A DNA stretch of 47,915 bases from Pseudoalteromonas sp. HM-SA03 (GTDB taxonomy: Bacteria; Pseudomonadota; Gammaproteobacteria; Enterobacterales; Alteromonadaceae), in assembly GCF_002289345.1 (NCBI RefSeq), contig NZ_NSDG01000015.1:59935-107849 (forward strand). Direction: 5' to 3'. Shown one piece after another: positions 27,218 to 36,288 of this stretch (the first letter of the stretch is position 1; each line of letters starts with the position of its first letter). A program made the translations under genes and the position numbers. The notes below the pieces were generated by a model, which had not been told where the DNA came from, did not search any database, and saw nothing but the letters and a program-made list of their open reading frames with translations.

Positions 27218-29161
27218 CTATTTTCTTGCCTTTCTTTTTATTGATTTATACAACCTCTTCAACTCACCAAGCTCAAGTTTATTAAGTGGTTTTTGTTGAT
27301 ACTGTGACTTTTCAATTAATTGATAAAACTGCCAAAGCGACACTTCTAACTCAGGAAATAACTTACATAACTCGACAATATGTTGTTTCGCCGTAGTGCC
27401 ACTTAATTGCTCTTTGAAATCGGACACTATAGCATTGTAATAGACCAGTTCGATAGGGCATTTATGCCGAGTAAGCTGCTTGCTAAGGTAAAATAGCGCA
27501 ATTGAGAGCAAAAGCAGCATAAACAGAGAAAATATCCCGGCCCAAAGCTGACCATTGCTCCCAAACCACTCTTTAAACAGTGCGCCTTGCTTTTCTTTGT
27601 CAAAATTAATGACGACGCGAGTCCACTGATAGTCAAGCTCCTCAAGCTGTAATCGCAACCAATTAATAGATTGCCAATTAGACAACCCAATTAAGCTGTA
27701 GCCTAAACCACTTTTGAACTCGCTCGATAATTGTTCTAGCTGAGAAAGACTCCCTGTCATGCGCTCTGGGGCAATCCAGGCGGTTGGGTCTAAGCGTTGC
27801 CAGCCAATTCCCGGTGTAAAATATTCAACCCAAGCATGTGCGTCATATTGATAAACGCTGTAATAGCCTTGATTGTCATTCTTTTCACCGCCCAGATAGC
27901 CAGATATTAAGCGAGCGGGGATACCCGCGCTTCGCAGTAGAAATGCCGCGGCAGAGGCGTAGTGACCGCAAAATCCATTAAACGAGCTAAATAGAAAGTC
28001 ATCAATCCTATTGTCCGATTGGGTTGTAGTTGGTGTTAAGGTATAGACGAAACCATTTTGCAAAAAATAGCGCTTCATTAATTCAATGAATTGGCTCGTT
28101 GTTGTCGATTGACTGTCCCAATCGCGCGCCAGTTGCCTTGCCTGTTGGTTAATGTCGTCAGGTAATGCGATGTTACGGCTATAATACCAAGGCCTTAACG
28201 AATCTTGGGGTTCAAAATCAGTGAAATCGATTTGATACTCGACAGGTTTTGCTGATAGGTTTTTCAAATAGACCGTGCCAAACACATTACTATTCAACTT
28301 AGCGTTTGTCGAATAAGAGTATGACAGGCCGTACAACCAAGGAAGTTGACTTGGCTGCGCAATAATGGTTGCTGTGCCAATCGGATCTTTGGGCAACGCT
28401 CTGATATTGGTACCTTGATACTCAGAGACTTTCCATTGCCGTCCGTCAAATTCATCATGAATAATTGCACGCCAATAGAAAGGTCCCGTTTGTTGAGTGT
28501 CTTCAAATGACGCCCGAAACACCAAGTCGCTGGACTGGGATAAATTTGCGATATTGAAAGGATCTACATTCTCAGATAACCCTGTTTTTGCTTGATTCTG
28601 CGGTGCAGGTAACTGCCAAAATGCAGGGAGTTTAGGTAAAAAAATAACTAATAAAGTAGCCACAGGCAGCACCAATACCAATCCCTTTGCACTTATCTTA
28701 AGCGCAGATTTGAACCTTAGGTTTTGCTCGAGATTAAGCATGATAGCTAAATTAACAGCCAGCAAAATCAATACAAGAAATGCTGCAAATATACTTTGTG
28801 TAAAAAGAAACAAGCAAGGATAAGTAAAGAAATTCAAAATACATATTTGTGTAAATTGGCGGGCATGCGTGGCATGCACTTGTTTCAGTAGCGATGCAAC
28901 CAACATCAAAGCCACAAAAACATTCACGCTGTTTTTTAGACCTATTAATGAGGCCGTTGCAATGGCACCGAGTAAAGTGACCAAGTTAATAAAGCGAATG
29001 CTTAATACGCTTGGTTTAGTCACCAACCTCGATGCTTGCCATAGTGTTAAAACGGTACATAATCCGACAAAGCCGATACCAAAATCATCGACAAGAATAA
29101 TGCTCAGCAGCCATAAAAATAGTGACGTGCTGTAGTACCATTTTGGGAAGCTAGAATTCAC
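27218..29161 (-). CDS. DUF3488/transglutaminase membrane protein (TgpA-like)
   Basis: A 647-residue protein. About six membrane helices (10-190, DUF3488) are followed by a periplasmic transglutaminase-like domain (about 330-480) with the full triad: C398 in GFCGHYA, H442 in DAHAWVEYF and D458 in RLDPTA. One more membrane helix (about 555) leads to a cytoplasmic DUF4129-like tail. The start is GTG at 29161, overlapping the DUF58 gene by 11 bases. The MoxR-DUF58-TgpA trio is a conserved set; TgpA is important for viability in Pseudomonas aeruginosa, and its substrate is unknown. Confidence 0.92.
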   Translation of the reverse strand: MNSSFPKWYYSTSLFLWLLSIILVDDFGIGFVGLCTVLTLWQASRLVTKPSVLSIRFINLVTLLGAIATASLIGLKNSVNVFVALMLVASLLKQVHATHARQFTQICILNFFTYPCLFLFTQSIFAAFLVLILLAVNLAIMLNLEQNLRFKSALKISAKGLVLVLPVATLLVIFLPKLPAFWQLPAPQNQAKTGLSENVDPFNIANLSQSSDLVFRASFEDTQQTGPFYWRAIIHDEFDGRQWKVSEYQGTNIRALPKDPIGTATIIAQPSQLPWLYGLSYSYSTNAKLNSNVFGTVYLKNLSAKPVEYQIDFTDFEPQDSLRPWYYSRNIALPDDINQQARQLARDWDSQSTTTSQFIELMKRYFLQNGFVYTLTPTTTQSDNRIDDFLFSSFNGFCGHYASAAAFLLRSAGIPARLISGYLGGEKNDNQGYYSVYQYDAHAWVEYFTPGIGWQRLDPTAWIAPERMTGSLSQLEQLSSEFKSGLGYSLIGLSNWQSINWLRLQLEELDYQWTRVVINFDKEKQGALFKEWFGSNGQLWAGIFSLFMLLLLSIALFYLSKQLTRHKCPIELVYYNAIVSDFKEQLSGTTAKQHIVELCKLFPELEVSLWQFYQLIEKSQYQQKPLNKLELGELKRLYKSIKRKARK

Positions 29162-30092
29162 TTAATGCCTCCAAGCAACATAGTTTATGGGTTTCACCTT
29201 GACCGAACGGGATCCTGTTTTGTTGCAGTAACAGGGCATAACTTGTCTGTTGCTTATCGGCGTCAAGCACCAAAGTACAGAGTTTACTCAGACGTTCTTC
29301 TTTGCTGCCTGAAAGCTTAGAATAATCAAAAATAACGCGGTGTAAATCGGCCGACTCTGGTGCATGCTGTTTAACTAACATTTGCTCTGTCTTGGCGTAA
29401 TGCTTCCAAGAAACGCGGCTTAAACTCATGCCTTTTTGATATTGCGAGAGATGGTCGAACTCAACTGAACGCTCTTTCTGTTGTATGCTTTGGCTAGTAT
29501 TCGAGGCACTGCCAAAGCTAAACTCTGTGTCTATAACCGGCAATGGAGTAGGGTACACGTAGAAAGCATCGTTTGGTTTTATATACGACCAGGTACGAAT
29601 AAGGCCAAATGGGAAGTAACTGAGGATTTTAATTACCCCCGTTTCATATACGCCACGAGGTAATTCAGGGGCGCCTAACTCGAGAACTTTTTCATCACTC
29701 ACTTTAGAAATATGGGTAGCCGTTTGGTTGTATTCACTTGAAAGCCTGAGTGATTGGATCTCTGCGCTAGATGAAATACTGATTCTAATAGATGAACTAT
29801 ATGGGCTAAAATTAGCATTACTTCCCAAATATCGGACATTTGTATTGTTCAAGTTAAAAAAACCTAAAAATAGGGCGGCTATCATCATCACAGCCATAAT
29901 GTAGGACACTGCAAGGATTAAATTATTCTGATAGTTGATCCCCAATACAAAATTAAGCAAAGCCACAGCGATAAAAAAACCGCCATCCTTAGATGGCAGT
30001 ATGTAGATATTATTATGAGATAACCGTATTTCTGAGCGTTGATGTCGTTTATAAATATGCTGCTTAACTTTCCATTTCAAGCGGTTAATCAT
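29151..30092 (-). CDS. DUF58 domain protein
   Basis: A 313-residue protein with two adjacent N-terminal membrane helices (about 35-80, FFIAVALLNFVLGINY and LAVSYIMAVMMIAALFLGF) and a cytoplasmic DUF58 domain. The family signature region reads EFDHLSQYQKGMSLSRVSWK, with KHYAKTEQMLVKQH after it. DUF58 proteins are von Willebrand A-like partners of MoxR ATPases. Here the canonical G-D of the motif is G-M. It starts two bases after the moxR stop and overlaps the next gene, supporting a complex of the three products. Confidence 0.9.
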   Translation of the reverse strand: MINRLKWKVKQHIYKRHQRSEIRLSHNNIYILPSKDGGFFIAVALLNFVLGINYQNNLILAVSYIMAVMMIAALFLGFFNLNNTNVRYLGSNANFSPYSSSIRISISSSAEIQSLRLSSEYNQTATHISKVSDEKVLELGAPELPRGVYETGVIKILSYFPFGLIRTWSYIKPNDAFYVYPTPLPVIDTEFSFGSASNTSQSIQQKERSVEFDHLSQYQKGMSLSRVSWKHYAKTEQMLVKQHAPESADLHRVIFDYSKLSGSKEERLSKLCTLVLDADKQQTSYALLLQQNRIPFGQGETHKLCCLEALSEF

Positions 30093-30094
30093 GC

Positions 30095-31000
30095 TTAATG
30101 TACCGGTACGTTTTGAAAGACCTGTGTCTGAACTTCTGCTTCATTAGTCGTGGTAACGCCAAGTCGATGGGCACAGACTGAAGTGAAAACGGCTTGAACA
30201 TCATCGGGTATCACGAAATCTCGACCACTAATAAATGCATATGCACGACTTGCGGCTGCAAGTGCGATGCTAGCTCTTGGCGACAAAGGATCGCTAAATT
30301 GACCTGAGCTTCGTGTGTAGTTAACTAAGCGAAGGATGTAATCAATAATGGCGTCACTTAGCACAATGTTAGGCACAACTTGCTGATACGCCAAAAGTGT
30401 TTTGCCATCGATCACTTGTGGTGCTCGAGTCAGTTTTCTTGCTTTTCCAGCTAATTTAATTAACTGCGCTTCTGCAATTTCCGAGGGGTACCCCAAGCTT
30501 ATACGCATAAAAAAGCGGTCTAGTTGTGACTCAGGCAGTGGATGTGTGCCAGATTGATGCTGAGGATTTTGCGTTGCAATCACAAAAAATGGGCTAGGGA
30601 GCTCATGGCTCACGCCATCAATGGTTACTTGGTGTTCTTCCATGGATTCCAATAAGGCGCTTTGCGTCTTTGGACTTGCGCGGTTGATTTCATCGGCCAG
30701 TAAAACTTGGCTGAAAATAGGACCTGGATGGAATTCGAATGACTGATGTTCACGGTTGAAAATGGAAGTACCGGTGATATCAGCTGGGAGCAGATCGCTA
30801 GTAAATTGCACGCGACGATATGTTAGACCTAACACATCAGCAAGAGAATGAGATAGCGTCGTCTTACCCATACCTGGCAAATCTTCAATAAGGAGATGTC
30901 CGCGACACAAAAGACTACAGATCGCGAGCTTTATTTGTTCAGGCTTTTCTAAAATAACAGTAGAGAGCGCATCGGTAAGTTTCTTTATTTCTTCATTCAT
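30095..31000 (-). CDS. MoxR-family AAA+ ATPase
   Basis: A 301-residue AAA+ protein. Walker A is EDLPGMGKTTLSHSLA, Walker B LLADEINRASPKTQSALLE, sensor 1 FFVIATQNPQHQSGTHPLPE, and the arginine finger region LDRFFMRISLGYP. MoxR ATPases act as chaperone-like remodellers for partner VWA proteins, here the DUF58 product. Its ATG overlaps the stop of the receiver gene (ATGA), an unusual tight link between a response regulator and MoxR. Confidence 0.93.
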   Translation of the reverse strand: MNEEIKKLTDALSTVILEKPEQIKLAICSLLCRGHLLIEDLPGMGKTTLSHSLADVLGLTYRRVQFTSDLLPADITGTSIFNREHQSFEFHPGPIFSQVLLADEINRASPKTQSALLESMEEHQVTIDGVSHELPSPFFVIATQNPQHQSGTHPLPESQLDRFFMRISLGYPSEIAEAQLIKLAGKARKLTRAPQVIDGKTLLAYQQVVPNIVLSDAIIDYILRLVNYTRSSGQFSDPLSPRASIALAAASRAYAFISGRDFVIPDDVQAVFTSVCAHRLGVTTTNEAEVQTQVFQNVPVH

Positions 31001-31380
31001 GTAACCAGCTCTAAACGCTTCATGACTGAATCCACTTTGTGTGCATTGAAAGGCTTAGCGATAAAGCCCTTAGCACCAAGCTCCCAAGTATTTTGAACAT
31101 TCTCCATACTATTATGACCAGAGCACATGATGACATGGGCCACTGGAAAATTTTCGTTAATGTAGGATAGGATCTCGGTACCATCTGTATCGGGAAGCTC
31201 AATATCTAAGAAGACAACACTGGGCTGTTTATGCTTAAGTAGCGGCTTTGCGGAATCAAAGTCTTCACAACCATAAACTTCTTCAAACCCTAAGTTTTCC
31301 AAAATCTGTGTCAGAAAATCTCTGATCTCAACAGCGTCATCAATTATCAAGATTGGTTCTAGCGGTCTTACAAATTCCAT
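30997..31380 (-). CDS. Single-domain response regulator ahead of moxR
   Basis: A 127-residue receiver with LIIDDAVEIRD, acceptor Asp in VFLDIELPDTDG and Lys in IAKPF; no output domain. The ATG at 31380 was chosen; a TTG at 31395 would add five residues. It is the first gene of the moxR operon and overlaps moxR by four bases. No cognate kinase is nearby, so its input is unknown; it may control the MoxR complex by direct contact. Confidence 0.85.
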   Translation of the reverse strand: MEFVRPLEPILIIDDAVEIRDFLTQILENLGFEEVYGCEDFDSAKPLLKHKQPSVVFLDIELPDTDGTEILSYINENFPVAHVIMCSGHNSMENVQNTWELGAKGFIAKPFNAHKVDSVMKRLELVT

Positions 31381-31466
31381 ATGTCGATACTTCAAATTAC
31401 AAATTCAACCACATACTATAAAAAGCGAAACCATAGCTCAATAGAAAATACAGTAAACTTTTATTA

Positions 31467-31494
31467 ATGTCCGATACCGTCTAGTATTGGACAT
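31467..31494. repeat. Inverted repeat upstream of the receiver/moxR operon
   Basis: ATGTCCGATAC and GTATTGGACAT pair over all eleven positions (one G-T) around CGTCTA. It is about 87 bases upstream of the receiver start at 31380, so it could be an operator or a transcript hairpin. A run of five G and a small palindrome (GGTATACC) follow at 31500-31510. Confidence 0.6.
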
Positions 31495-31739
31495 AATGCG
31501 GGGGGTATACCTAATTTTCCTTACATCATTCAAAACCTCCCATAATTTACGTTATGTTAAATAGATAAATCTTACATAAAAGAAAGTCACTTGCTCGTCT
31601 GGTTGATTTATAACAGTCGTTCTGAAACAGTTTAGAAACCAAAAGTATTCAGAGAATAGCATGGAACCCAATGCACTAGGGGAAACTAGACATCTTGATG
31701 AAACCGTTCTGTTCGCTGAATAAGAATTTAGAAATATAG

Positions 31740-31785
31740 GAGACAATAAAGTCACACTGTAACTTTGTTGAGACTTTATTGTCTC
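31740..31785. repeat. Perfect 14-base inverted repeat after miaE
   Basis: GAGACAATAAAGTC (31740-31753) and GACTTTATTGTCTC (31772-31785) are exact inverted copies, 18 bases apart. On the miaE strand the structure begins 17 bases past the stop. It is followed by CTATATTTC rather than a U run, so it is a weak terminator at best; a remnant of a small mobile element is another reading. Confidence 0.65.
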
Positions 31786-31802
31786 GAGTCATGTCGCAGT
31801 TT

Positions 31803-32375
31803 TTAATGAAGCGCTGCGCTAAATGGAATGCGCTTACAAATATCCGCTTCTGCAATGAGAATTTCTTCTAGGCGGTTATCTATCGTTAATTTGTCGAAAT
31901 ACTCGTAGCCAAGCTCCACAAAGAGATTTTTGTGTTTTTCTTCTGACTTGGCAATGGCAACATAAAAGTCTTTCTCTTTGCCTACAGGAAGCGCTTCTGC
32001 AACTAAAGAAAAGCGCTCGTGGCCCCTAGCCTCTATTACTGCGCCAATAAGTAATCTATCAATTAAATATTCGTCTGTGCCTTGGCGGAACAATGCGCGC
32101 ATTTGCTTTATATAGGGGTCTTTTTGATCGTTCCCTAGTAGCGTACCACGCTCGGTTAAGATCTTAAGTACCTGTTTAAAATGGATCATTTCTTCTATTG
32201 CGAGATCTGCCATCGCTTTTACTAGCTTGATCCTGTCTGGGTAATGACCAAGCATTGCCATCGCCATCCCCGCTGCTTTTTTTTCTGCAGCGGCGTGATC
32301 TTGAAGAAAGGTATCAAAGTTGGCTAGGACTTTTTCAGTCCAGTTAAAAGGTGTGTGATATTTTAATTCAAACAT
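31803..32375 (-). CDS. miaE: tRNA-(ms2io6A37) hydroxylase
   Basis: A 190-residue diiron oxygenase that hydroxylates the isopentenyl group of ms2i6A37 in tRNA. The iron-binding residues sit in a ferritin-like four-helix bundle: AIEEMIHFKQVL, VIEARGHERFSLVAE and AKSEEKHKNLFVELG. Length and motifs match MiaE. It is 42 bases after the sulfotransferase-like gene. The reaction needs oxygen, in keeping with an aerobic marine bacterium. Confidence 0.95.
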   Translation of the reverse strand: MFELKYHTPFNWTEKVLANFDTFLQDHAAAEKKAAGMAMAMLGHYPDRIKLVKAMADLAIEEMIHFKQVLKILTERGTLLGNDQKDPYIKQMRALFRQGTDEYLIDRLLIGAVIEARGHERFSLVAEALPVGKEKDFYVAIAKSEEKHKNLFVELGYEYFDKLTIDNRLEEILIAEADICKRIPFSAALH

Positions 32376-32417
32376 AACTCTATCTTGTATATACAGCTTG
32401 TAGTGAGTATAACAAAC

Positions 32418-33071
32418 TCACGCGCTTGAGCGAACTTGCACGCTAAAGAGTGTGGTGTCTTTATCTGCTTTGCCGTTACGTGTCGATTCTACTTTATTGG
32501 GGTGTGAAAACCACTTCCATGCAGTTACTTTACCGCCGATATTGACATGCGGGATGGTCACTTTTTCTTGAGCCACGCCTATAAATTCGGCAAACGTTTG
32601 TTCGGCATCGGTAGCGATTAGATTGACCGTAATAAAAGGAATATGATTCATTTTTGCAAAGCTAAGTACCCTATCATGATGCTTACTATAACAATCCCGC
32701 CAATAATCATCATCTTCAAAATGTTTGTCAAAATCGGGAAAAGTTTCTAAATAACAACGCTTAATGGTGTCGTTAAAGCCCCCTTTATGTGACAGTAAAT
32801 TGTCTTTCATTGCCGTCATTAAACGCTTAATTGAGGGAAGCCATTGCTCAAAATCTCGTGTCAAATGTACTATTTTAACTTCAGGATATAAAGCATATAG
32901 TTTTTCATAGTCAGCAAAAACGGGAGTGTCAGCAATAAACTCAGCGCAGTCTAACGCTTGCCTTGTATATGCCGTGTGTGCTGTTTTGTATCCAGCACCT
33001 AATGCAGCAATACACAGACTTGTTGTGCCCGTTCGTGGTAAACCCGTTACCAGAAATTTGTGTTTTGTCAT
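32418..33071 (-). CDS. Sulfotransferase-like protein
   Basis: A 217-residue P-loop protein of the Sulfotransfer_4-like kind. The 5' PAPS-binding loop is FLVTGLPRTGTTSLC and a second family stretch is VKIVHLTRDFEQWLPSIKRL, the 3'-phosphate region. The presumed product transfers sulfate from PAPS to an unknown acceptor. The ATG at 33071 lies one base from the stop of the MAPEG gene, so the two are in one operon. A generic P-loop role other than sulfation remains possible. Confidence 0.8.
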   Translation of the reverse strand: MTKHKFLVTGLPRTGTTSLCIAALGAGYKTAHTAYTRQALDCAEFIADTPVFADYEKLYALYPEVKIVHLTRDFEQWLPSIKRLMTAMKDNLLSHKGGFNDTIKRCYLETFPDFDKHFEDDDYWRDCYSKHHDRVLSFAKMNHIPFITVNLIATDAEQTFAEFIGVAQEKVTIPHVNIGGKVTAWKWFSHPNKVESTRNGKADKDTTLFSVQVRSSA

Positions 33072-33072
33072 A

Positions 33073-33447
33073 TTAGATAAAGTAATACACTAGGTTGAAT
33101 GACGCTAAAATAAGTATTACTCCATATGTTGTCGCCATCGCTACTTTTCTGAATGAAAAGTTAGTTTTACCGAGTGCAACATAGTGTGCAATGCGAGAAA
33201 ACAAAAAAGCAATGCCAAAAGCATGAAGTAAATACGAGTTGATTTGTTGAGTTTCGAGTAATAACATCATTAACAGTACGAAAGGTGTGTACTCGATAAA
33301 ATTACCGTGGATCCGTATTGCACTCTGCAGTTCATCGATACCGCCATCTCCTAGCGATACTTTGTGTCTGTGTCTAAGTGATATTATGTTAAAACTGAGT
33401 TTAATATAGATTAGTGCCAGCAATGCCGCATATAAACCGGTGATCAT
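33073..33447 (-). CDS. MAPEG-family membrane protein
   Basis: A 124-residue protein with four hydrophobic helices. The MAPEG signature is visible as LQSAIRIHGNFIEYTPFVLL with upstream HRHKVSLGDGG. Eukaryotic members are glutathione-dependent enzymes; most bacterial ones have unknown substrates. The ribosome binding site GGAGGG (minus strand, at 33454-33459) lies inside the terminator-like hairpin of the preceding gene, six bases before the ATG, which is unusual. It is first in the MAPEG/sulfotransferase/miaE unit. Confidence 0.88.
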   Translation of the reverse strand: MITGLYAALLALIYIKLSFNIISLRHRHKVSLGDGGIDELQSAIRIHGNFIEYTPFVLLMMLLLETQQINSYLLHAFGIAFLFSRIAHYVALGKTNFSFRKVAMATTYGVILILASFNLVYYFI

Positions 33448-33448
33448 A

Positions 33449-33473
33449 AAAAGCCCTCCAATGGAGGGCTTAG
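33449..33473 (-). terminator. Terminator-like hairpin containing the MAPEG ribosome binding site
   Basis: On the minus strand AAGCCCTCC and GGAGGGCTT form a nine-base stem around ATT (33451-33471), followed directly by TTT. It would terminate the SIMPL gene, which stops at 33504. Its 3' arm is GGAGGG, and the U run ends in the MAPEG ATG at 33447. Transcripts that read through would have the Shine-Dalgarno sequence locked in the stem. Confidence 0.75.
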
Positions 33474-33503
33474 TGTATAAGTTTAATTAGTTCACAGCCA
33501 GTA

Positions 33504-34208
33504 TTACTCAATTAAGTAAACAGCATACACTTCCGCGTTCAATGTGATTGCACCTGTGTTATACGCATTTTTGTATGCGCCTTGATCTGCTTCCATCGCC
33601 ATTGCTGCAGAGCGCACGTAAGGCTGAACTGGCGTTTGCATTGGTTGGAATGAAACTGAGTACAGTTTTGCCAATTCAACATCAAACTCGCCTGCTAGCT
33701 CTTTAGCTGCTTTCTTTGCGTCTTTGATGGCGGCTTTTTTGAGGCTTTGCAGATACTTGCCTTCATTTTCAACACCAAATTCTGTGTTATTGAACTGATT
33801 GATGCCGCTGTCTACAAACTCTTGAAGTAACTCTGGATATTTTTTAATGTCCTTAAGTTTTACAGTCAGGCTTCGACTTACGCGAAAACCATCAAACTCT
33901 TCTTCATTTGATTCACGATTGTAGCGTGTCTGCCTGTAGACATTCAGCTGATCTGCGTGAATATCGTCTTCTTTAATATCAAAGCGTTTAGCTATTTCGA
34001 TGGCCTTAGCCATAATCTTATCGACGTTTTCTTTAGCTGTGGGCAACGACTTTTGCTTTTCGGTAATGGCAACACGAATGGTTGCAATATCGGGTTGTAC
34101 TTGAATAAATGAAGTGCCTTTAACATATAAATGCGCCGAGTCAGGCAATGCGCCTGCAAAGCTAAATCCAGATAAACATAATGCCAGTAAGCCAGTTAAA
34201 ATTCGCAT
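33504..34208 (-). CDS. SIMPL-domain (DUF541) secreted protein
   Basis: A 234-residue protein with a signal peptide (MRILTGLLALCLSGFSFAGA) and a SIMPL/DUF541 domain: VQPDIATIRVAITEKQKSLP near the start, DAKKAAKELAGEF and a C-terminal beta strand ALNAEVYAVYLIE-like (here ITLNAEVYAVYLIE). Known relatives (E. coli YggE, BP26) form periplasmic rings and are linked to oxidative stress; the function is unclear. The ATG follows TAGGAG. It is transcribed alone or with partial read-through into the MAPEG gene. Confidence 0.9.
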   Translation of the reverse strand: MRILTGLLALCLSGFSFAGALPDSAHLYVKGTSFIQVQPDIATIRVAITEKQKSLPTAKENVDKIMAKAIEIAKRFDIKEDDIHADQLNVYRQTRYNRESNEEEFDGFRVSRSLTVKLKDIKKYPELLQEFVDSGINQFNNTEFGVENEGKYLQSLKKAAIKDAKKAAKELAGEFDVELAKLYSVSFQPMQTPVQPYVRSAAMAMEADQGAYKNAYNTGAITLNAEVYAVYLIE

Positions 34209-34359
34209 CTTTTGCTCCTAAAATGTGATACCTGTATATTCAAGCATATTTCAATTAACAACTACTGAATTGGATTTCAGGGTAACAAATTTTAACAAAA
34301 TGGTTGATTATCACTCTGAGAAGTTATATGTGGTACTCTCAACTTTTACGCGTGATTGA

Positions 34360-34400
34360 TAAACAAAAATCGCCGCCAATATGAGTTGGCGGCGATTTCT
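34360..34400 (-). terminator. Intrinsic terminator of the malic enzyme gene
   Basis: A perfect 13-base stem AAATCGCCGCCAA / TTGGCGGCGATTT (34367-34379 with 34386-34398). On the minus strand it is followed by TTTTTGTTT; the plus side has only TTTCTGTTTT. It starts 24 bases past the maeA stop. Confidence 0.93.
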
Positions 34401-34421
34401 GTTTTAGCGAAGTAAAAGTAA

Positions 34422-36116
34422 TTAGACGCTACAGCGTTTGTAATTTCTATACTTAGGGAGCCAATAGTTTTTCTCTATCGCTGCCCAAATTGCGTCGTCT
34501 TCCATTTCAAGTGCAACGCCCTCTTCCATTGCTTTTTTAGCAACTGCAAAAGCAATTCGCTTACTCAACGGCTCAATTTCAGTTAGGGCTGGTAGTAAGC
34601 TACCTTTGCCCGTATTAGCACGTGGTGATGATTCAGCAAGCATTTCGCTCGATACCATCAACATGCTATCTGTAATACGGTTCGCTTTAGCTGCAAGTAC
34701 ACCAAGGCCGATCCCTGGGAAGATATAACTGTTATTACATTGAGGTATGATAATTGTTTGCTCACCATGTACTACAGGTTCAAATGGGCTTCCCGTAGCT
34801 ACAATTGCTTGACCATCAGTCCACTCAATCACATCTTTTGGATGCGCTTCAACTTGGCGTGATGGATTACTTAGTGGGAAAATTATCGGCTGTTCGCACC
34901 CTGCATGCATCGCGCGGATCACTTGCTCAGTGAATAGACCTGCTTGACCTGACACACCAATTAAGATGTCTGGTTTTGCACAGTGCATTACATCTAATAA
35001 AGATGCAAATTCACCACTGTATGTCCAATCCGCAAGGTTGGCTTGTTGTTGAACTAGCGCTTCTTGGAAATCTCTTAGCCCTTCCATGCCTTCTGTCAGA
35101 AGGCCAAAACGGTCCACCATAAACACTTGGCTTCTCGCTTGCTCGTCGGTTATCCCTTCTGAAATCATTTGGCTAATAATTTGCTCTGCAATACCACAGC
35201 CAGCAGAACCTGCACCAACAAACACCACTTTTTGTTCCGAGAGCTTTGCCCCCTTCACACGGCAAGCGGCTAACAGCGAGCCTGCAGTAACCGCAGCGGT
35301 GCCTTGGATATCATCGTTAAAGCTACAGATTTCATCGCGGTAACGTTTCAAAAGTGGCATTGCGTTAGGTTGCGCGAAATCTTCAAACTGTAACAGCACA
35401 TTAGGCCAACGGCGTTTCACCGCTTTAATGAATAAATCTAGGAATTCATCATATTCAGCTTGGTTGATACGCGGGTGTCTTGCGCCCATGTACATTGGGT
35501 CGTTGAGTAGCTTCTCGTTGTTTGTCCCCACGTCAAGCATAACAGGCAACGTGTAAGCTGGGCTGATCCCACCACACACGGTGTAAAGTGCCAGCTTACC
35601 GATAGGAATACCCATACCACCAATACCTTGGTCGCCAAGGCCTAAAATACGTTCACCATCTGTAACCACAATAACTTTTACTTTGCCTTTAGTAGCATTT
35701 CGTAAAATATCGTCGATTTGATAACGGTCTTCATAAGAAATAAACAAACCACGAGAGCTGCGATAGATATCTGAAAACTTCTCACATGCATCACCTACTG
35801 TAGGGGTGTAGATGATTGGCATCATTTCTTCCAAATGATCGCGTACTAAACGGTAATACAGCGTTTCGTTGTTATCCTGAATAGCACGCAAGTAAATGTG
35901 CTTGTTTAGGTTGTCGCTAAAGCTTGAGTATTGCTGATAACAACGCTCAACTTGCTCTTCAATTGTTTCGTAACGAGGAGGAAGTAGTCCTGCTAAGTTG
36001 AAATTTTCACGCTCGCGTTGAGAGAATGCACTCCCTTTGTTAAGCAATGGTGTTTCTAATAGCGTAGGACCTGAATAGGGAATGTAGAGATAATTTGGAT
36101 CGGTTTGTTTAGTCAT
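34422..36116 (-). CDS. maeA: NAD-dependent malic enzyme
   Basis: A 564-residue oxidative decarboxylase that converts malate to pyruvate and CO2. Length and stretches match the NAD-linked SfcA/MaeA group: [12 protein letters not shown]-like start ([20 protein letters not shown]), the malate region [48 protein letters not shown] and the nucleotide-binding [17 protein letters not shown]. The end [13 protein letters not shown] is typical. It is a single-gene unit with its own terminator. Ribosome binding upstream of the ATG is weak. Confidence 0.96.
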   Translation of the reverse strand: MTKQTDPNYLYIPYSGPTLLETPLLNKGSAFSQRERENFNLAGLLPPRYETIEEQVERCYQQYSSFSDNLNKHIYLRAIQDNNETLYYRLVRDHLEEMMPIIYTPTVGDACEKFSDIYRSSRGLFISYEDRYQIDDILRNATKGKVKVIVVTDGERILGLGDQGIGGMGIPIGKLALYTVCGGISPAYTLPVMLDVGTNNEKLLNDPMYMGARHPRINQAEYDEFLDLFIKAVKRRWPNVLLQFEDFAQPNAMPLLKRYRDEICSFNDDIQGTAAVTAGSLLAACRVKGAKLSEQKVVFVGAGSAGCGIAEQIISQMISEGITDEQARSQVFMVDRFGLLTEGMEGLRDFQEALVQQQANLADWTYSGEFASLLDVMHCAKPDILIGVSGQAGLFTEQVIRAMHAGCEQPIIFPLSNPSRQVEAHPKDVIEWTDGQAIVATGSPFEPVVHGEQTIIIPQCNNSYIFPGIGLGVLAAKANRITDSMLMVSSEMLAESSPRANTGKGSLLPALTEIEPLSKRIAFAVAKKAMEEGVALEMEDDAIWAAIEKNYWLPKYRNYKRCSV

Positions 36117-36288
36117 ATTTACAAGCTTGACACTAATTTTTTAGTCTAAGGGTTCATTATTGTCGAAAAGGATTAAATTACAATGAATTTAGTGCTCATC
36201 AGACCATTATTAACGCGCTCCAGAGCACGTTAAACGCATTTTTCTGGAACGCTAAATTATAGCCTAAAAGCACTTAAGAAACCACGGC

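Larger units (their letters stand above)
31381..31802. other. Gap between the receiver gene and miaE with two inverted repeats
   Basis: No credible gene is seen. The 67-codon frame on the minus strand (31552-31755) lacks a ribosome binding site and family likeness. The promoter of the receiver/moxR operon should lie here. Two inverted repeats are listed separately (31467-31494 and 31740-31785). Confidence 0.5.

Noticed and set aside
31552-31755. 67-codon minus-strand frame between miaE and the receiver gene
   Set aside because: No ribosome binding site and no family likeness; its composition looks like translated AT-rich noncoding DNA and it contains part of an inverted repeat.
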